Positions 6,769 to 14,655 of a stretch of 64,000 nucleotides of DNA are shown one piece after another. Numbering within the stretch: position 1 is the stretch's first letter; each line of letters starts with the position of its first letter. Made by a program: the position numbers and the translations under genes. The notes beneath the pieces are model-generated. The model saw only the letters and a program-made list of their open reading frames with translations. It was not told the origin of the DNA and ran no database searches. The DNA comes from Actinophytocola oryzae (GTDB lineage: Bacteria > Actinomycetota > Actinomycetes > Mycobacteriales > Pseudonocardiaceae), in assembly GCF_004364325.1 (NCBI RefSeq), contig NZ_SOCP01000008.1:372001-436000 (forward strand), written 5' to 3'.

Positions 6769-8706
6769 GTGCGATGGGACAGCCAGCGAGTCGAGCAGCA
6801 AACCGACCGTGAAGGCCAACAGGCGTTGCCCGGTCTACCCGGGTTGATGCGCAGTGTCCGCACCCCGGAGTTCGCCGGCACGGTGTTCCACGAGGTGCGG
6901 GCCAAGTCCGTGCTGAACCGGGTCCCCGGGCAGTCGCGGATGCCGTTCGAGTGGACGGTCAACCCGTACCGGGGCTGTAGTCACGGCTGCCGGTACTGCC
7001 TCGCGGGCGACACGCCGGTCCTCATGGCCGACGGGCGCACGAAACCGATCTCCGCACTGGCGGTGGGGGACCGCATCTACGGCACCGAGCGGGTCGAGAG
7101 CCGCCGCCGGTACGTCACCACCACGGTGCTGGCGCACTGGACCACGGTCAAACCGGCCTTCCGCCTGACGTTGCGGGACGGCACACAGCTCATCGCCAGC
7201 GGCGACCACCGCTTCCTCACCGACCGGGGCTGGCGGCACGTCGCGGGCGGCGCCTGCGCGGACGAGCGGCAGATCCTCGAACCCGGCGACCGGCTGGTGG
7301 GCACCGGCGGGTTCGCGACAGCGCCCAAGGGCGGCGTCGACTACCGGTGCGGCTACCTGGCCGGTATCGCCGCGGGGCACGGCGAGCCGGTCGATCCCCA
7401 GGTCCTCGCCAGGGCGAGGGAGTACCTCACCGGCGACGAGTCGATCAGCCTGCCGATCGAGTACCCGCATGTGCCGAGCGAGGAGTGGCACAAGGGGTTC
7501 CTGGCCGGTGTGTACGACGTCGACGGGGACTTCGCGCAGAGCAGGTTGCGCATCGGCCGCACCGGCCGGACCGCGGTGCCAGTCGTCGCGGAAGCCCTGC
7601 GCCGACTGGGTTTCGAGTACGTGCTGGAGGACGTGGGCAACCGCAGCGGGCTCTACCGGATGCGGGTCGCGGGCAGCCTCGGCGAGCACCTCCGGTTCCT
7701 GCACACCACCGACCCGGCGCACACGGGCACCGGCGAGCTGTCCGGCGTGATGCTGCGGTCCGGCATGCGGCTGTCCGTCTCCATGGTCGAGCCGCTCGAC
7801 CTGGACCTCACGCTGTACGACATCACCACCGGCACCGGCGACTTCATCGCCAACGGCGTGGTCAGCCACAACTGTTTCGCCCGCCGCACCCACGAGTACC
7901 TCGACATGGACGCGGGCAACGACTTCGACTCGCAGATCGTGGTCAAGGTCAACGCGCCCGAGGTGCTGGCCGGCCAGTTACGGGCGCCACGCTGGGACCG
8001 CCAACCCGTCGCGATGGGCACCAACACCGACCCCTACCAGCGGGCCGAGGGCCGCTACCGGCTCATGCCCGGCATCATCCGCGCGCTCGCCGACAGCGGG
8101 ACGCCGTTCAGTATCCTCACGAAGGGCACCGTCCTGTCGCGGGACCTGCCGCTGCTGTCCGAGGTCAGCAGGGATGTGCCGGTGGGGATCGGCGTGTCGA
8201 TCGCACTGGTGGACCGGGAGCTGCAGCGCAACCTGGAACCCGGCACGGCGAGCCCGCAGGCCCGGTTGGAGCTGGTTCGCAGGGCGGTCGAGGCCGGCCT
8301 GCCGTGCGGGGTGTTCGTGGCGCCGGTCCTGCCGCACCTCACCGACTCGGTCGAGCAGCTCGACGCGCTGCTCGCGGCGATCACGGACACGGGTGCGTCC
8401 GGCGTGACAGTGCTGCCGCTGCACCTGCGCCCCGGCGCGCGGGAGTGGTTCATGGCCTGGCTCGCGCGTGAGCACCCGAACCTGGTGCCTGCCTACCAGC
8501 GGATCTACGCCAGGGGCAGCAACGCGGACGCGCGGTACCGACGATGGCTCGGCGCCCGCGTCGGCCCGCTCTTACGCAGGCACGGCCTCGACCGGAAGGC
8601 GGACCGCGCCGCCGACCCCGCGGAACCGGGCTGGCCGGAAGGCAGCCTGACCGAGGGCACCCGGCAGGACCAACCCGTACAGCAGGAGCAGCTCACCCTG
8701 CTCTGA
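6769..8706 (+). CDS. Rv2578c-family radical SAM protein (SplB-like) interrupted by an intein
   Basis: A 645-residue precursor. The N-extein (1-76) contains MPFEWTVNPYRGCSHGCRY and the C-extein (from 369) starts CFARRTHEYLDMDAG. Joined, they give CSHGCRYC, the radical SAM CxxxCxxC motif that holds the 4Fe-4S cluster. Further typical pieces are PVAMGTNTDPYQRAEG, FSILTKGTVLSRD and FVAPVLPHLTDS. The family belongs to COG1533 (SplB-like, DNA repair photolyase-related) and its exact reaction is unknown. GTG at 6769 gives RWDSQRVEQ, the usual family start. The LexA box 9 bp upstream suggests DNA-damage control. The mature protein after splicing would be 353 residues. Confidence 0.92.
   Translation: MRWDSQRVEQQTDREGQQALPGLPGLMRSVRTPEFAGTVFHEVRAKSVLNRVPGQSRMPFEWTVNPYRGCSHGCRYCLAGDTPVLMADGRTKPISALAVGDRIYGTERVESRRRYVTTTVLAHWTTVKPAFRLTLRDGTQLIASGDHRFLTDRGWRHVAGGACADERQILEPGDRLVGTGGFATAPKGGVDYRCGYLAGIAAGHGEPVDPQVLARAREYLTGDESISLPIEYPHVPSEEWHKGFLAGVYDVDGDFAQSRLRIGRTGRTAVPVVAEALRRLGFEYVLEDVGNRSGLYRMRVAGSLGEHLRFLHTTDPAHTGTGELSGVMLRSGMRLSVSMVEPLDLDLTLYDITTGTGDFIANGVVSHNCFARRTHEYLDMDAGNDFDSQIVVKVNAPEVLAGQLRAPRWDRQPVAMGTNTDPYQRAEGRYRLMPGIIRALADSGTPFSILTKGTVLSRDLPLLSEVSRDVPVGIGVSIALVDRELQRNLEPGTASPQARLELVRRAVEAGLPCGVFVAPVLPHLTDSVEQLDALLAAITDTGASGVTVLPLHLRPGAREWFMAWLAREHPNLVPAYQRIYARGSNADARYRRWLGARVGPLLRRHGLDRKADRAADPAEPGWPEGSLTEGTRQDQPVQQEQLTLL
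6997..7872 (+). mobile_element. Intein with degenerate LAGLIDADG homing endonuclease
   Basis: A 292-residue in-frame insertion (precursor residues 77-368). Block A begins CLAGDTPVLMADGRTKP with Cys1. Block B is near ASGDHRFLTDRGW. Block F is LYDITTGTGDFIANG, and block G is VVSHN followed by Cys+1, so all splicing residues (Cys1, block B His, penultimate His, Asn, Cys+1) are present. The centre has two LAGLIDADG-like motifs: YLAGIAAGHG, where His replaces the catalytic Asp, and FLAGVYDVDGDF, which is intact. It is shorter than most endonuclease-bearing inteins. It probably splices but has lost or weakened homing. Confidence 0.92.
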
Positions 8707-8709
8707 CGA

Positions 8710-8747
8710 ACGGTGCGCGAGGGCCGGCGCCTGCCCTCGCGCACCGT
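8710..8747. terminator. Strong hairpin terminator between convergent genes
   Basis: A perfect 15-bp inverted repeat: ACGGTGCGCGAGGGC (8710-8724), an 8-nt loop, then GCCCTCGCGCACCGT (8733-8747). It starts 3 bp after the stop of the radical SAM gene and faces the end of the minus-strand S1-domain gene, so it could serve both. There is no U-tract, which is usual for actinobacterial terminators. Confidence 0.75.
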
Positions 8748-8781
8748 CAGGTCACGCCGCCGTGCACCACCTCGGGGCGGG

Positions 8782-9027
8782 TCATGTCGCCGCGAGGCTC
8801 ACGCGTCGCTGCTGCTCGTCGATCTGGACGACGCGCACGGCGATGGTCGCGCCGACCTCCGGCTCGACGAGCATCGCCGAGGCCGGCAGCAGGCCGGGGA
8901 TGCCGGGGCCGACGGTCACGAGCGCGCCGAAGGGCACCAACTGCGTGATGGTGGCTTCGAAGGACCGCTCACGGATGTCGGCGACGAACGCCTGCCACAT
9001 GTCGCTGGACACCAGGGGTTGGGACAC
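8782..9027 (-). CDS. Small single-domain S1 RNA-binding protein
   Basis: An 81-residue protein that is essentially one S1 domain. After a short N-terminus, RERSFEATITQLVPFGALVTVGPGIPGLLPASAM is the S1 five-strand core, and VGATIAVRVVQIDEQQRRVSLA is the typical domain end. It probably binds single-stranded RNA, possibly on ribosomes. Its GGAGG ribosome binding site (complement of 9035-9039, 7 nt before the ATG) lies entirely within a perfect stem with an upstream anti-SD copy, so translation is probably regulated by RNA structure. Confidence 0.85.
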   Translation of the reverse strand: MSQPLVSSDMWQAFVADIRERSFEATITQLVPFGALVTVGPGIPGLLPASAMLVEPEVGATIAVRVVQIDEQQRRVSLAAT

Positions 9028-9030
9028 ACA

Positions 9031-9102
9031 AACACCTCCTTCCGCTGTCCCGTAGGGCGAATCGGGATACGAAGGAGGTGTTCGGCGGGCCTCTGGCCCG
9101 CC
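9031..9102 (-). promoter_or_regulatory. SD-sequestering leader hairpin of the S1-domain gene
   Basis: On the minus-strand transcript, AACACCTCCTTC (complement of 9071-9082) is a perfect 12-nt complement of GAAGGAGGTGTT (complement of 9031-9042), which contains the Shine-Dalgarno of the S1-domain gene. The loop is 28 nt. Just upstream is a second perfect hairpin, an 8-bp GGCGGGCC stem at 9084-9102 with a 3-nt loop. The CACCTCCTT segment also resembles the anti-SD tail of 16S rRNA. The arrangement predicts a translational switch, possibly cold- or RNA-binding-protein-responsive. The trigger is inference. Confidence 0.7.
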
Positions 9103-9195
9103 TGAGGTTCACGAAGTGGCCGGGAGGCCTCTCCGTGCGCGGCCAAAGGCCGACCCGGCAGTCACGCCGAGAAGATTAGCAGGCTGCGGCGGGGT

Positions 9196-10191
9196 TCAGG
9201 CGCGTTCGCGTGGCCAGTCCCACCGCACGCAGAACGTGCCAGGGCCGAAGTCGAGTGCCACGGCGTGGGCCTGCCCGTTGGGTGTGACCTCGACCTTGCG
9301 CCGCGTCGTGGTCTGCTCCTCCGGGTTGACCGTGTACAGCTCGCAGTACGCGGGCAGCGCGTCCGGGTCGAACTGCAGCTCCAGCACGAACTCACGCACC
9401 GGCGTGGTGAAGCGGCGGCAGTAGCTGTCGTCGCCACGCGAGTAGGGCGGCCCGGGGAAGTTGAGTGCGTAGTCGACGATCGCGGTCTCCCCGCGGACCA
9501 GCGGCGTGTCGAGGATGATCTCCGCGACGATGATGCCCGCGTCCTCGTCCCTGGCGACCCGGCCGATCTTGCATGACTGCTGCGAGTCGACCTCGGGGAA
9601 CGGCCTGCCCGGCCGCTCGAGGTCGTAGACCATGACTGTCCGGTCCATGCCGTCCCGCTCGGCGCGCAGCACCTGCCGCACGGCGATCCGCCGCTCACCG
9701 CGGTCGGTCGCGATGTCCATGCGGTCGTGCTGCGAGAGCTTCGTCAGTGCCGTCTCGGTGGTGAAGTCGATCTGCTTGAGCAGCTTCGACACCGGCTCGC
9801 TCGCCGGGAACAGCGACGGGATCGGCACCCGCGACGACTCGCGCTGCACCCGGCCACGGGGGCGGGGCGGCCCGAGTAACGCGATCAGCGACCCCGGGGC
9901 GACCCCGAGCACCGACTCCAGATGACCAAGGGCGGCAAGGGACTCCGCTCGTTCGGGCCTTCGCCTGCCGGACTGCCAGTAGCTCAGTGCGGTGACGCTG
10001 ACCGAGACGCCCCGTGCCCGTAACCGGTACTGGATCCGGTCCAGGCTCAGGCCGCTGGCCTGGATCGCCGTGCGCAGCGCGGTGGGAAACGCGTCCGCGG
10101 CGAGGTTGTCGACGGGGTGTGGCAGCGTGCGTCGCACGTCGCCGGCTCGATGCAGCTCCCGAACTGGTTCGCGCGTCGCGCCGCCACCCAT
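9196..10191 (-). CDS. XRE-family helix-turn-helix regulator with a large C-terminal domain
   Basis: A 331-residue protein. Residues about 36-105 hold a Cro/XRE-type HTH: LRTAIQASGLSLDRIQYRLRARG, then VTALSYWQSGRRRPERAESL, with its linker LEQ-like end LESVLGVAPGSLIALLG. The rest (from about residue 130) is an acidic, beta-rich domain I cannot assign, with HDRMDIATDRGERRIAVRQVL and FVLELQFDPDALPAYCELY. Such two-part XRE proteins are common in actinomycetes and their ligands are unknown. It diverges from aspS. The start is the first GTG/ATG and could be further inside. Confidence 0.8.
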   Translation of the reverse strand: MGGGATREPVRELHRAGDVRRTLPHPVDNLAADAFPTALRTAIQASGLSLDRIQYRLRARGVSVSVTALSYWQSGRRRPERAESLAALGHLESVLGVAPGSLIALLGPPRPRGRVQRESSRVPIPSLFPASEPVSKLLKQIDFTTETALTKLSQHDRMDIATDRGERRIAVRQVLRAERDGMDRTVMVYDLERPGRPFPEVDSQQSCKIGRVARDEDAGIIVAEIILDTPLVRGETAIVDYALNFPGPPYSRGDDSYCRRFTTPVREFVLELQFDPDALPAYCELYTVNPEEQTTTRRKVEVTPNGQAHAVALDFGPGTFCVRWDWPRERA

Positions 10192-10427
10192 CGTGGTCTC
10201 CTCGCGTTCTCCCCAGCCGTGCTTTACCTACCATCAGGTAACCAACACCCTACGACGTAACGTCCTGCCTAGGTAGCCATGACGTTAAATCCGACAGCCG
10301 GAGCGAGGCCTCGTCCTCGTGACGTATCGGTGCGCAGGGATATCGTAGCGCCGTAAACCTGCTGGACGGAACGGTGCGGCCGTTGGCTAGCCTCTTCACC
10401 AACATCCGTCTACAGGAAGAGCACATC

Positions 10428-12206
10428 GTGATCCGCACGCACGAGGCCGGGACGCTTCGCGCCGCACTAGCCGGAGAGACTGTCACGCTGAGCGGCTGGG
10501 TGGCCCGCAGGCGGGATCACGGTGGGGTCATCTTCGTCGATCTCCGTGACGCGTCGGGCGTCGTGCAGGTCGTGTTCCGCGAGGGCGAGATGGCCGAGCG
10601 CGCCCACGGGCTGCGCGCCGAGTACTGCGTCAAGGTCACCGGCGAGGTCGCCAGGCGCCCCGAGGGCAACGAGAACCCCGACATCGCGACCGGCGAGGTC
10701 GAGGTGCTGGTCACCGACCTCGACGTGCTGAGCGAGGCCGCGCCGCTGCCGTTCCAGCTCGACGAGCACCTGACCGTCGGCGAGGACGTCCGCCTGCACC
10801 ACCGCTACCTCGACCTGCGCCGCTCGGGTCCCGCCCGCGCCATGCGCATGCGCAGCGAGGCCAACCGCATCGCGCGCGACATCCTCCACCAGGAGAACTT
10901 CGTCGAGGTCGAGACGCCGACGCTGACCCGCTCCACGCCGGAGGGCGCCCGCGACTTCCTCGTGCCCGCGCGCCTGCAGCCCGGCTCCTGGTACGCGCTG
11001 CCGCAGTCGCCGCAGCTGTTCAAGCAGCTCCTGATGGTCGGCGGCCTCGAGCGGTACTACCAGATCGCCCGCTGCTACCGGGACGAGGACTTCCGCGCCG
11101 ACCGCCAGCCCGAGTTCACCCAGCTCGACATCGAGATGAGCTTCGTCGAGCAGGACGACGTGATCGCGCTCGGCGAGCGGGTCGTCGCCGCGCTCTGGAG
11201 CGGCCTGATCGGCCACGAGATCCCGCTCCCCATCCCGAGGATGACCTACGTCGACGCGATGGCCCGCTACGGCACGGACAAGCCCGACCTGCGGTTCGGC
11301 CTCGAGCTGACCGAGCTGACCGACTACTTCAAGGACACGCCCTTCCGCGTGTTCAAGGCCCCCTACGTCGGCGCGGTCGTCATGCCGGGCGGCGCGGACC
11401 AGCCCCGCCGCCAGCTCGACGCGTGGCAGGAATGGGCCAAGCAGCGTGGCGCGAAGGGTCTCGCGTACGTCCTCGTCGGCGCGGACGGCACGCTCGGCGG
11501 CCCGGTCGCCAAGAACCTGTCCGAGGCCGAGCGCGAGGGCCTGGCGAAGGCCACCGGCGCGAACCCGGGCGACTGCGTCTTCTTCGCCGCGAACAACCCT
11601 GGCGAGGCACGTGGTCTGCTCGGCGCGGCCCGCGTGGAGATCGGCCGCAGGCTCGGCCTGATCGACGAGTCGGCCTGGTCGTTCGTGTGGGTCGTCGACG
11701 CGCCCCTGTTCGAGGAGGCCGAGGCCGCCCGCAGCGCCGGTGACGTCGCCGTCGGCGCGGGCCGCTGGACGGCCGTGCACCACGCCTTCACCTCGCCGAA
11801 CCCGGACTGGATCGACCGGTTCGAGGAGAACCCGGGCGAGGCGCTGGCCTACGCCTACGACCTCGTTTGCAACGGCAACGAGATCGGCGGCGGCTCCATT
11901 CGTATCCACCAGGTCGACGTGCAGAAGCGTGTCTTCGAGGTCATGGGCATCTCCGAGCAGGACGCCGAGGAGAAGTTCGGCTTCCTGCTCGAGGCGTTCA
12001 AGTTCGGCCCGCCCCCGCACGGCGGCATCGCGTTCGGCTGGGACCGCATCGTCATGCTCCTGGCGGGCGAGGCCTCCCTGCGGGACGTCATCGCGTTCCC
12101 GAAGACCGGCGGCGGCTTCGACCCGCTGACCAGCGCACCCGCGCCGATCACGCCCGAGCAGCGCCGGGAGGCGGGTGTCGACGCGAAGCCACAACCCAAG
12201 GCGTGA
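10428..12206 (+). CDS. aspS: Aspartyl-tRNA synthetase (bacterial type)
   Basis: A 592-residue class II synthetase that charges tRNA(Asp), or tRNA(Asp/Asn) if non-discriminating. The N-terminal OB anticodon-binding domain has VTLSGWVARRRDHGGVIFVDLRD. Motif 2 is in RYYQIARCYRDEDFRADRQPEF, the bacterial GAD insertion follows (about residues 290-420), and motif 3 is GGIAFGWDRIVMLLAGEASLRD. The GTG start has AGGAAGA about 9 bp upstream. The length is normal. A structured repeat element follows the stop. Confidence 0.97.
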   Translation: MIRTHEAGTLRAALAGETVTLSGWVARRRDHGGVIFVDLRDASGVVQVVFREGEMAERAHGLRAEYCVKVTGEVARRPEGNENPDIATGEVEVLVTDLDVLSEAAPLPFQLDEHLTVGEDVRLHHRYLDLRRSGPARAMRMRSEANRIARDILHQENFVEVETPTLTRSTPEGARDFLVPARLQPGSWYALPQSPQLFKQLLMVGGLERYYQIARCYRDEDFRADRQPEFTQLDIEMSFVEQDDVIALGERVVAALWSGLIGHEIPLPIPRMTYVDAMARYGTDKPDLRFGLELTELTDYFKDTPFRVFKAPYVGAVVMPGGADQPRRQLDAWQEWAKQRGAKGLAYVLVGADGTLGGPVAKNLSEAEREGLAKATGANPGDCVFFAANNPGEARGLLGAARVEIGRRLGLIDESAWSFVWVVDAPLFEEAEAARSAGDVAVGAGRWTAVHHAFTSPNPDWIDRFEENPGEALAYAYDLVCNGNEIGGGSIRIHQVDVQKRVFEVMGISEQDAEEKFGFLLEAFKFGPPPHGGIAFGWDRIVMLLAGEASLRDVIAFPKTGGGFDPLTSAPAPITPEQRREAGVDAKPQPKA

Positions 12207-12210
12207 ACGG

Positions 12211-12308
12211 CCGCCGGCGTCTGGACTGACGAGCACGGAGGCCCTGCGAGGAACGAGCCCGGGGCCTCCGCGCGCAGGAGGGAAGACGCCGGGTACAAGG
12301 CCGCGAAC
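12211..12308 (+). repeat. Dispersed structured repeat (single copy; related to 54360-54793)
   Basis: About 98 bp closely related to the 131-bp repeat near 54.4 kb. Shared pieces include GTCTGGACTGACGAGCACGG, CGCGCAGGAGGGAAGACGCC and GGGTACA. It folds into an outer stem, CCGGCGTCT (12214-12222) with AGACGCCGG (12284-12292), and an inner stem, CGGAGGCCC (12236-12244) with GGGCCTCCG (12262-12270). It lies between the aspS stop and the DUF389 start, so it could act as a terminator or processing signal, but its sequence conservation beyond the stems argues for a specific element. Confidence 0.75.
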
Positions 12309-12337
12309 CGCCGACCGGAGGAAGGCAAGCCAACACG

Positions 12338-13282
12338 GTGCTGCACCTGAGGGCGATCTGCCCGCCGGAACACACAGAGGCGGCGCTCCGGGCACTGCGT
12401 GAGCACCCCGGCGCCGCACACGTGGTGCTCCTGCGGGGTGTCGCGCTGGTACCCGAGGGCGACCTGATCGAGGCCGACATCGCCCGCGAGGCCACCGACG
12501 AGGTCGTCGCCGCGCTCTGCGGGCTCGGCATCGACCACTCCGGCGGGATCACGCTGGAGCAGATCGACACCGCGCTCTCCGACGCGGCGGACGAGGCCGA
12601 GGTGCGGGCACCGGGTGACGGCGCCGACGCCGTGGTGTGGGAGGAGCTGCTCGCCCGCACCGGTGACGAGTCGCGGCTCAACGGCACCTTCCTGGCGTTC
12701 CTGGCGATCGCGTGCCTGCTCGCGGCCGTCGGCGTCATCACGGACTCGCCGGTCACGATCGTGGGCGCGATGGTCGTCGGCCCGGAGTTCGGCCCGCTCG
12801 CCGCGATCGCCGTCGGGCTGGTCCGGCGCCGCTGGGACCTCGCACGCAGGGCCGCGGTCGCGCTCGCGATCGGGTTCCCCCTCGCCATGCTGATCACCGC
12901 GGGTGGCACCGCGCTCGGCAACGCGGCCGGGCTGTTCGACGCCAGTGTGATCGCGGGTGGCGGCCACCAGGTCGACTTCGTCTACGAGGTCGGGCCATGG
13001 TCACTGATCGTGGCGTTGCTCGCGGGTGCGGCAGGCATGTTGTCGATGACCTCGGCGAAGTCCGCGGCCCTGGTCGGCGTGTTCATCTCGGTCACCACCG
13101 TGCCCGCCGCGGGCTATGCGAGCGTCGCGGCCATCCTCGGGGACTGGAGCCGCGTGGTCGGGTCGATCGGGCAGCTCGTGGTCAACCTGGTCGGGATCGT
13201 GGTCGCGGCGGCGGCCGTGTTGCTCATCCGTCGCGTAACGTGGACGACCGAGGACGCGGGGCGTCCCCTGCCCGAAGGCTGA
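12338..13282 (+). CDS. DUF389 family membrane protein
   Basis: A 314-residue protein. Residues 1-100 form a soluble domain (LHLRAICPPEHTEAALRALRE), followed by six or so hydrophobic helices. RLNGTFLAFLAIACLLAAVGVITDSPVTIVGAMVVGPEFGPLAA is the conserved DUF389 core, of which ITDSPVTIVGAMVVGPEF is diagnostic. The function of the family is unknown. The GTG start has a good GGAGGAAGG 13 bp upstream, just beyond the dispersed repeat. It probably lies in its own transcript downstream of aspS. Confidence 0.88.
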   Translation: MLHLRAICPPEHTEAALRALREHPGAAHVVLLRGVALVPEGDLIEADIAREATDEVVAALCGLGIDHSGGITLEQIDTALSDAADEAEVRAPGDGADAVVWEELLARTGDESRLNGTFLAFLAIACLLAAVGVITDSPVTIVGAMVVGPEFGPLAAIAVGLVRRRWDLARRAAVALAIGFPLAMLITAGGTALGNAAGLFDASVIAGGGHQVDFVYEVGPWSLIVALLAGAAGMLSMTSAKSAALVGVFISVTTVPAAGYASVAAILGDWSRVVGSIGQLVVNLVGIVVAAAAVLLIRRVTWTTEDAGRPLPEG

Positions 13283-13402
13283 AAACGCATCGAAACGGTC
13301 CCGACACGAACCTGTTCTCGTTACTTGTCCCGAAATGTGTGGCTACTTGATCGATGGACATGACTACGGTCGGTGGTAAGAGCGGGAGTAGGGTCTGAGG
13401 AG

Positions 13403-14608
13403 ATGAGTGTGGAAACCGCCGCCGACCCACCGACACTCGGTGGTGACGCGGATCCCGAGGTACTCGCAACCGTGGTCGCGGCGGAGGCAGTGCTCGGGCG
13501 CAGGTTCGGTGCCAGGATCAGGCTCAACGAAGCCGAGGACCTCGGCGGCTCCGCGCGGTCGTGCGTGGTGCGTGTCAGGGTCGCCGCCAGCCCGTTCTCG
13601 CTGCCGAGGACCCTGGTGCTGAAGCGGTACCTCCAGCCACTCGACGAGCACTGCGACAGTTTCGCCCGCGAGGCCGCCAGCTACCAGCTGTTCACTGCAC
13701 TCGCCTCCGAGGACCGCATGTGCCCGGAGCTGTTCGCGCACGATCCCGGCAGCCGCCTGGTCGTGCTGGAGGACCTCGGACACGCCCCCACGCTGGCGGA
13801 CAAGCTGCTCGGCGGCGACGCGCGAGCCGCGGAGCGGGCCTTGCTGTCGTACTCGCGGTCGCTGGGCAGGCTGCACGCCACCACAGCGGGCAGGGAGGCC
13901 GACTTCGACGCGCTGCAGCGCAGGCTCACCGTGCCCGACTTCAAGGACCCGCTGGCGATCGACGGCGCCAAGGCGATGACCGACCTGCCCGCTCTGCTGG
14001 AGACCGAGCTGGGCGTCCTCACGTCCGCGGCGGTGCTGGAGTGCGCGGAGCGGAGCAGGAAGCTTCTCGAGACCGGCCACCACCGGGCGTTCAGCCCGTC
14101 CGACTCGTGCCCGGACAACAACCTGATCACCAACCGCGGCGTGCGGTTCCTCGACCTCGAGGGCGGCTGTGTCCGCAACGCGATCTTCGACGCGGCGTAC
14201 CTGCGGGTGCCGTTCCCGTCGTGCTGGTGCCCGTTCGGCCTGCCCAACGGCATGACCGACGCGATGCTCGCCGGCTGGCGGGCCGAGGTCAGGGACGTGT
14301 GGCCGGACCTGGACGACGACGGCGTGCTGCTGCCGGCACTGCTGGACGCGCAGCTGTTCTGGGTGTGGCTGACCACCTGGCAGTTCTTCAGCAGGCCGGA
14401 GGCGGCGCAGACGCACTCGTCACTGCTGTCGGACACACCGCCGGAGACCCACGTGCTGACCGACCGGTGGCGCCGCCTGGCCAACGACGCGCTCCTGGCA
14501 GGCGCCGAGGCGGTGGCGGAGCACGCCGCCGCGGTGGGCGACCGCCTGCGCGTCCGCTGGTTCGACGACGACCCGGTGCTCGCCCTGTACCCCGCATTCC
14601 GGCGCTGA
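13403..14608 (+). CDS. Kinase-like (aminoglycoside phosphotransferase-fold) protein
   Basis: A 401-residue protein with the APH/protein-kinase-like fold. LPRTLVLKRYLQP gives the ATP-binding lysine, FAREAASYQLFTAL the alpha-C helix, and LVVLEDLGHAPTLADKLLGG the hinge. The catalytic loop FSPSDSCPDNNLITN is unusual because the expected His of HxD is replaced by Ser, and RFLDLEGG supplies the metal-binding Asp. It may phosphorylate an unusual substrate or be catalytically altered. ATG 13403 sits directly after GAGGAG, so GTG 13409 is a possible start. Confidence 0.75.
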   Translation: MSVETAADPPTLGGDADPEVLATVVAAEAVLGRRFGARIRLNEAEDLGGSARSCVVRVRVAASPFSLPRTLVLKRYLQPLDEHCDSFAREAASYQLFTALASEDRMCPELFAHDPGSRLVVLEDLGHAPTLADKLLGGDARAAERALLSYSRSLGRLHATTAGREADFDALQRRLTVPDFKDPLAIDGAKAMTDLPALLETELGVLTSAAVLECAERSRKLLETGHHRAFSPSDSCPDNNLITNRGVRFLDLEGGCVRNAIFDAAYLRVPFPSCWCPFGLPNGMTDAMLAGWRAEVRDVWPDLDDDGVLLPALLDAQLFWVWLTTWQFFSRPEAAQTHSSLLSDTPPETHVLTDRWRRLANDALLAGAEAVAEHAAAVGDRLRVRWFDDDPVLALYPAFRR

Positions 14609-14655
14609 CCTGCAGTTATCCACAATTGTCGGTGCCCCCGCCTACCGTATCGCCC

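Noticed and set aside
8916..9146. Minus-strand frame through the S1-gene leader (76 codons)
   Set aside because: It overlaps the S1-domain gene in another frame and crosses two perfect hairpins; the sequence behaves as a structured leader.
10467..12419. 650-codon minus-strand frame opposite aspS
   Set aside because: Antisense shadow of aspS, low-complexity Arg/Glu/Val composition and no recognisable motif.
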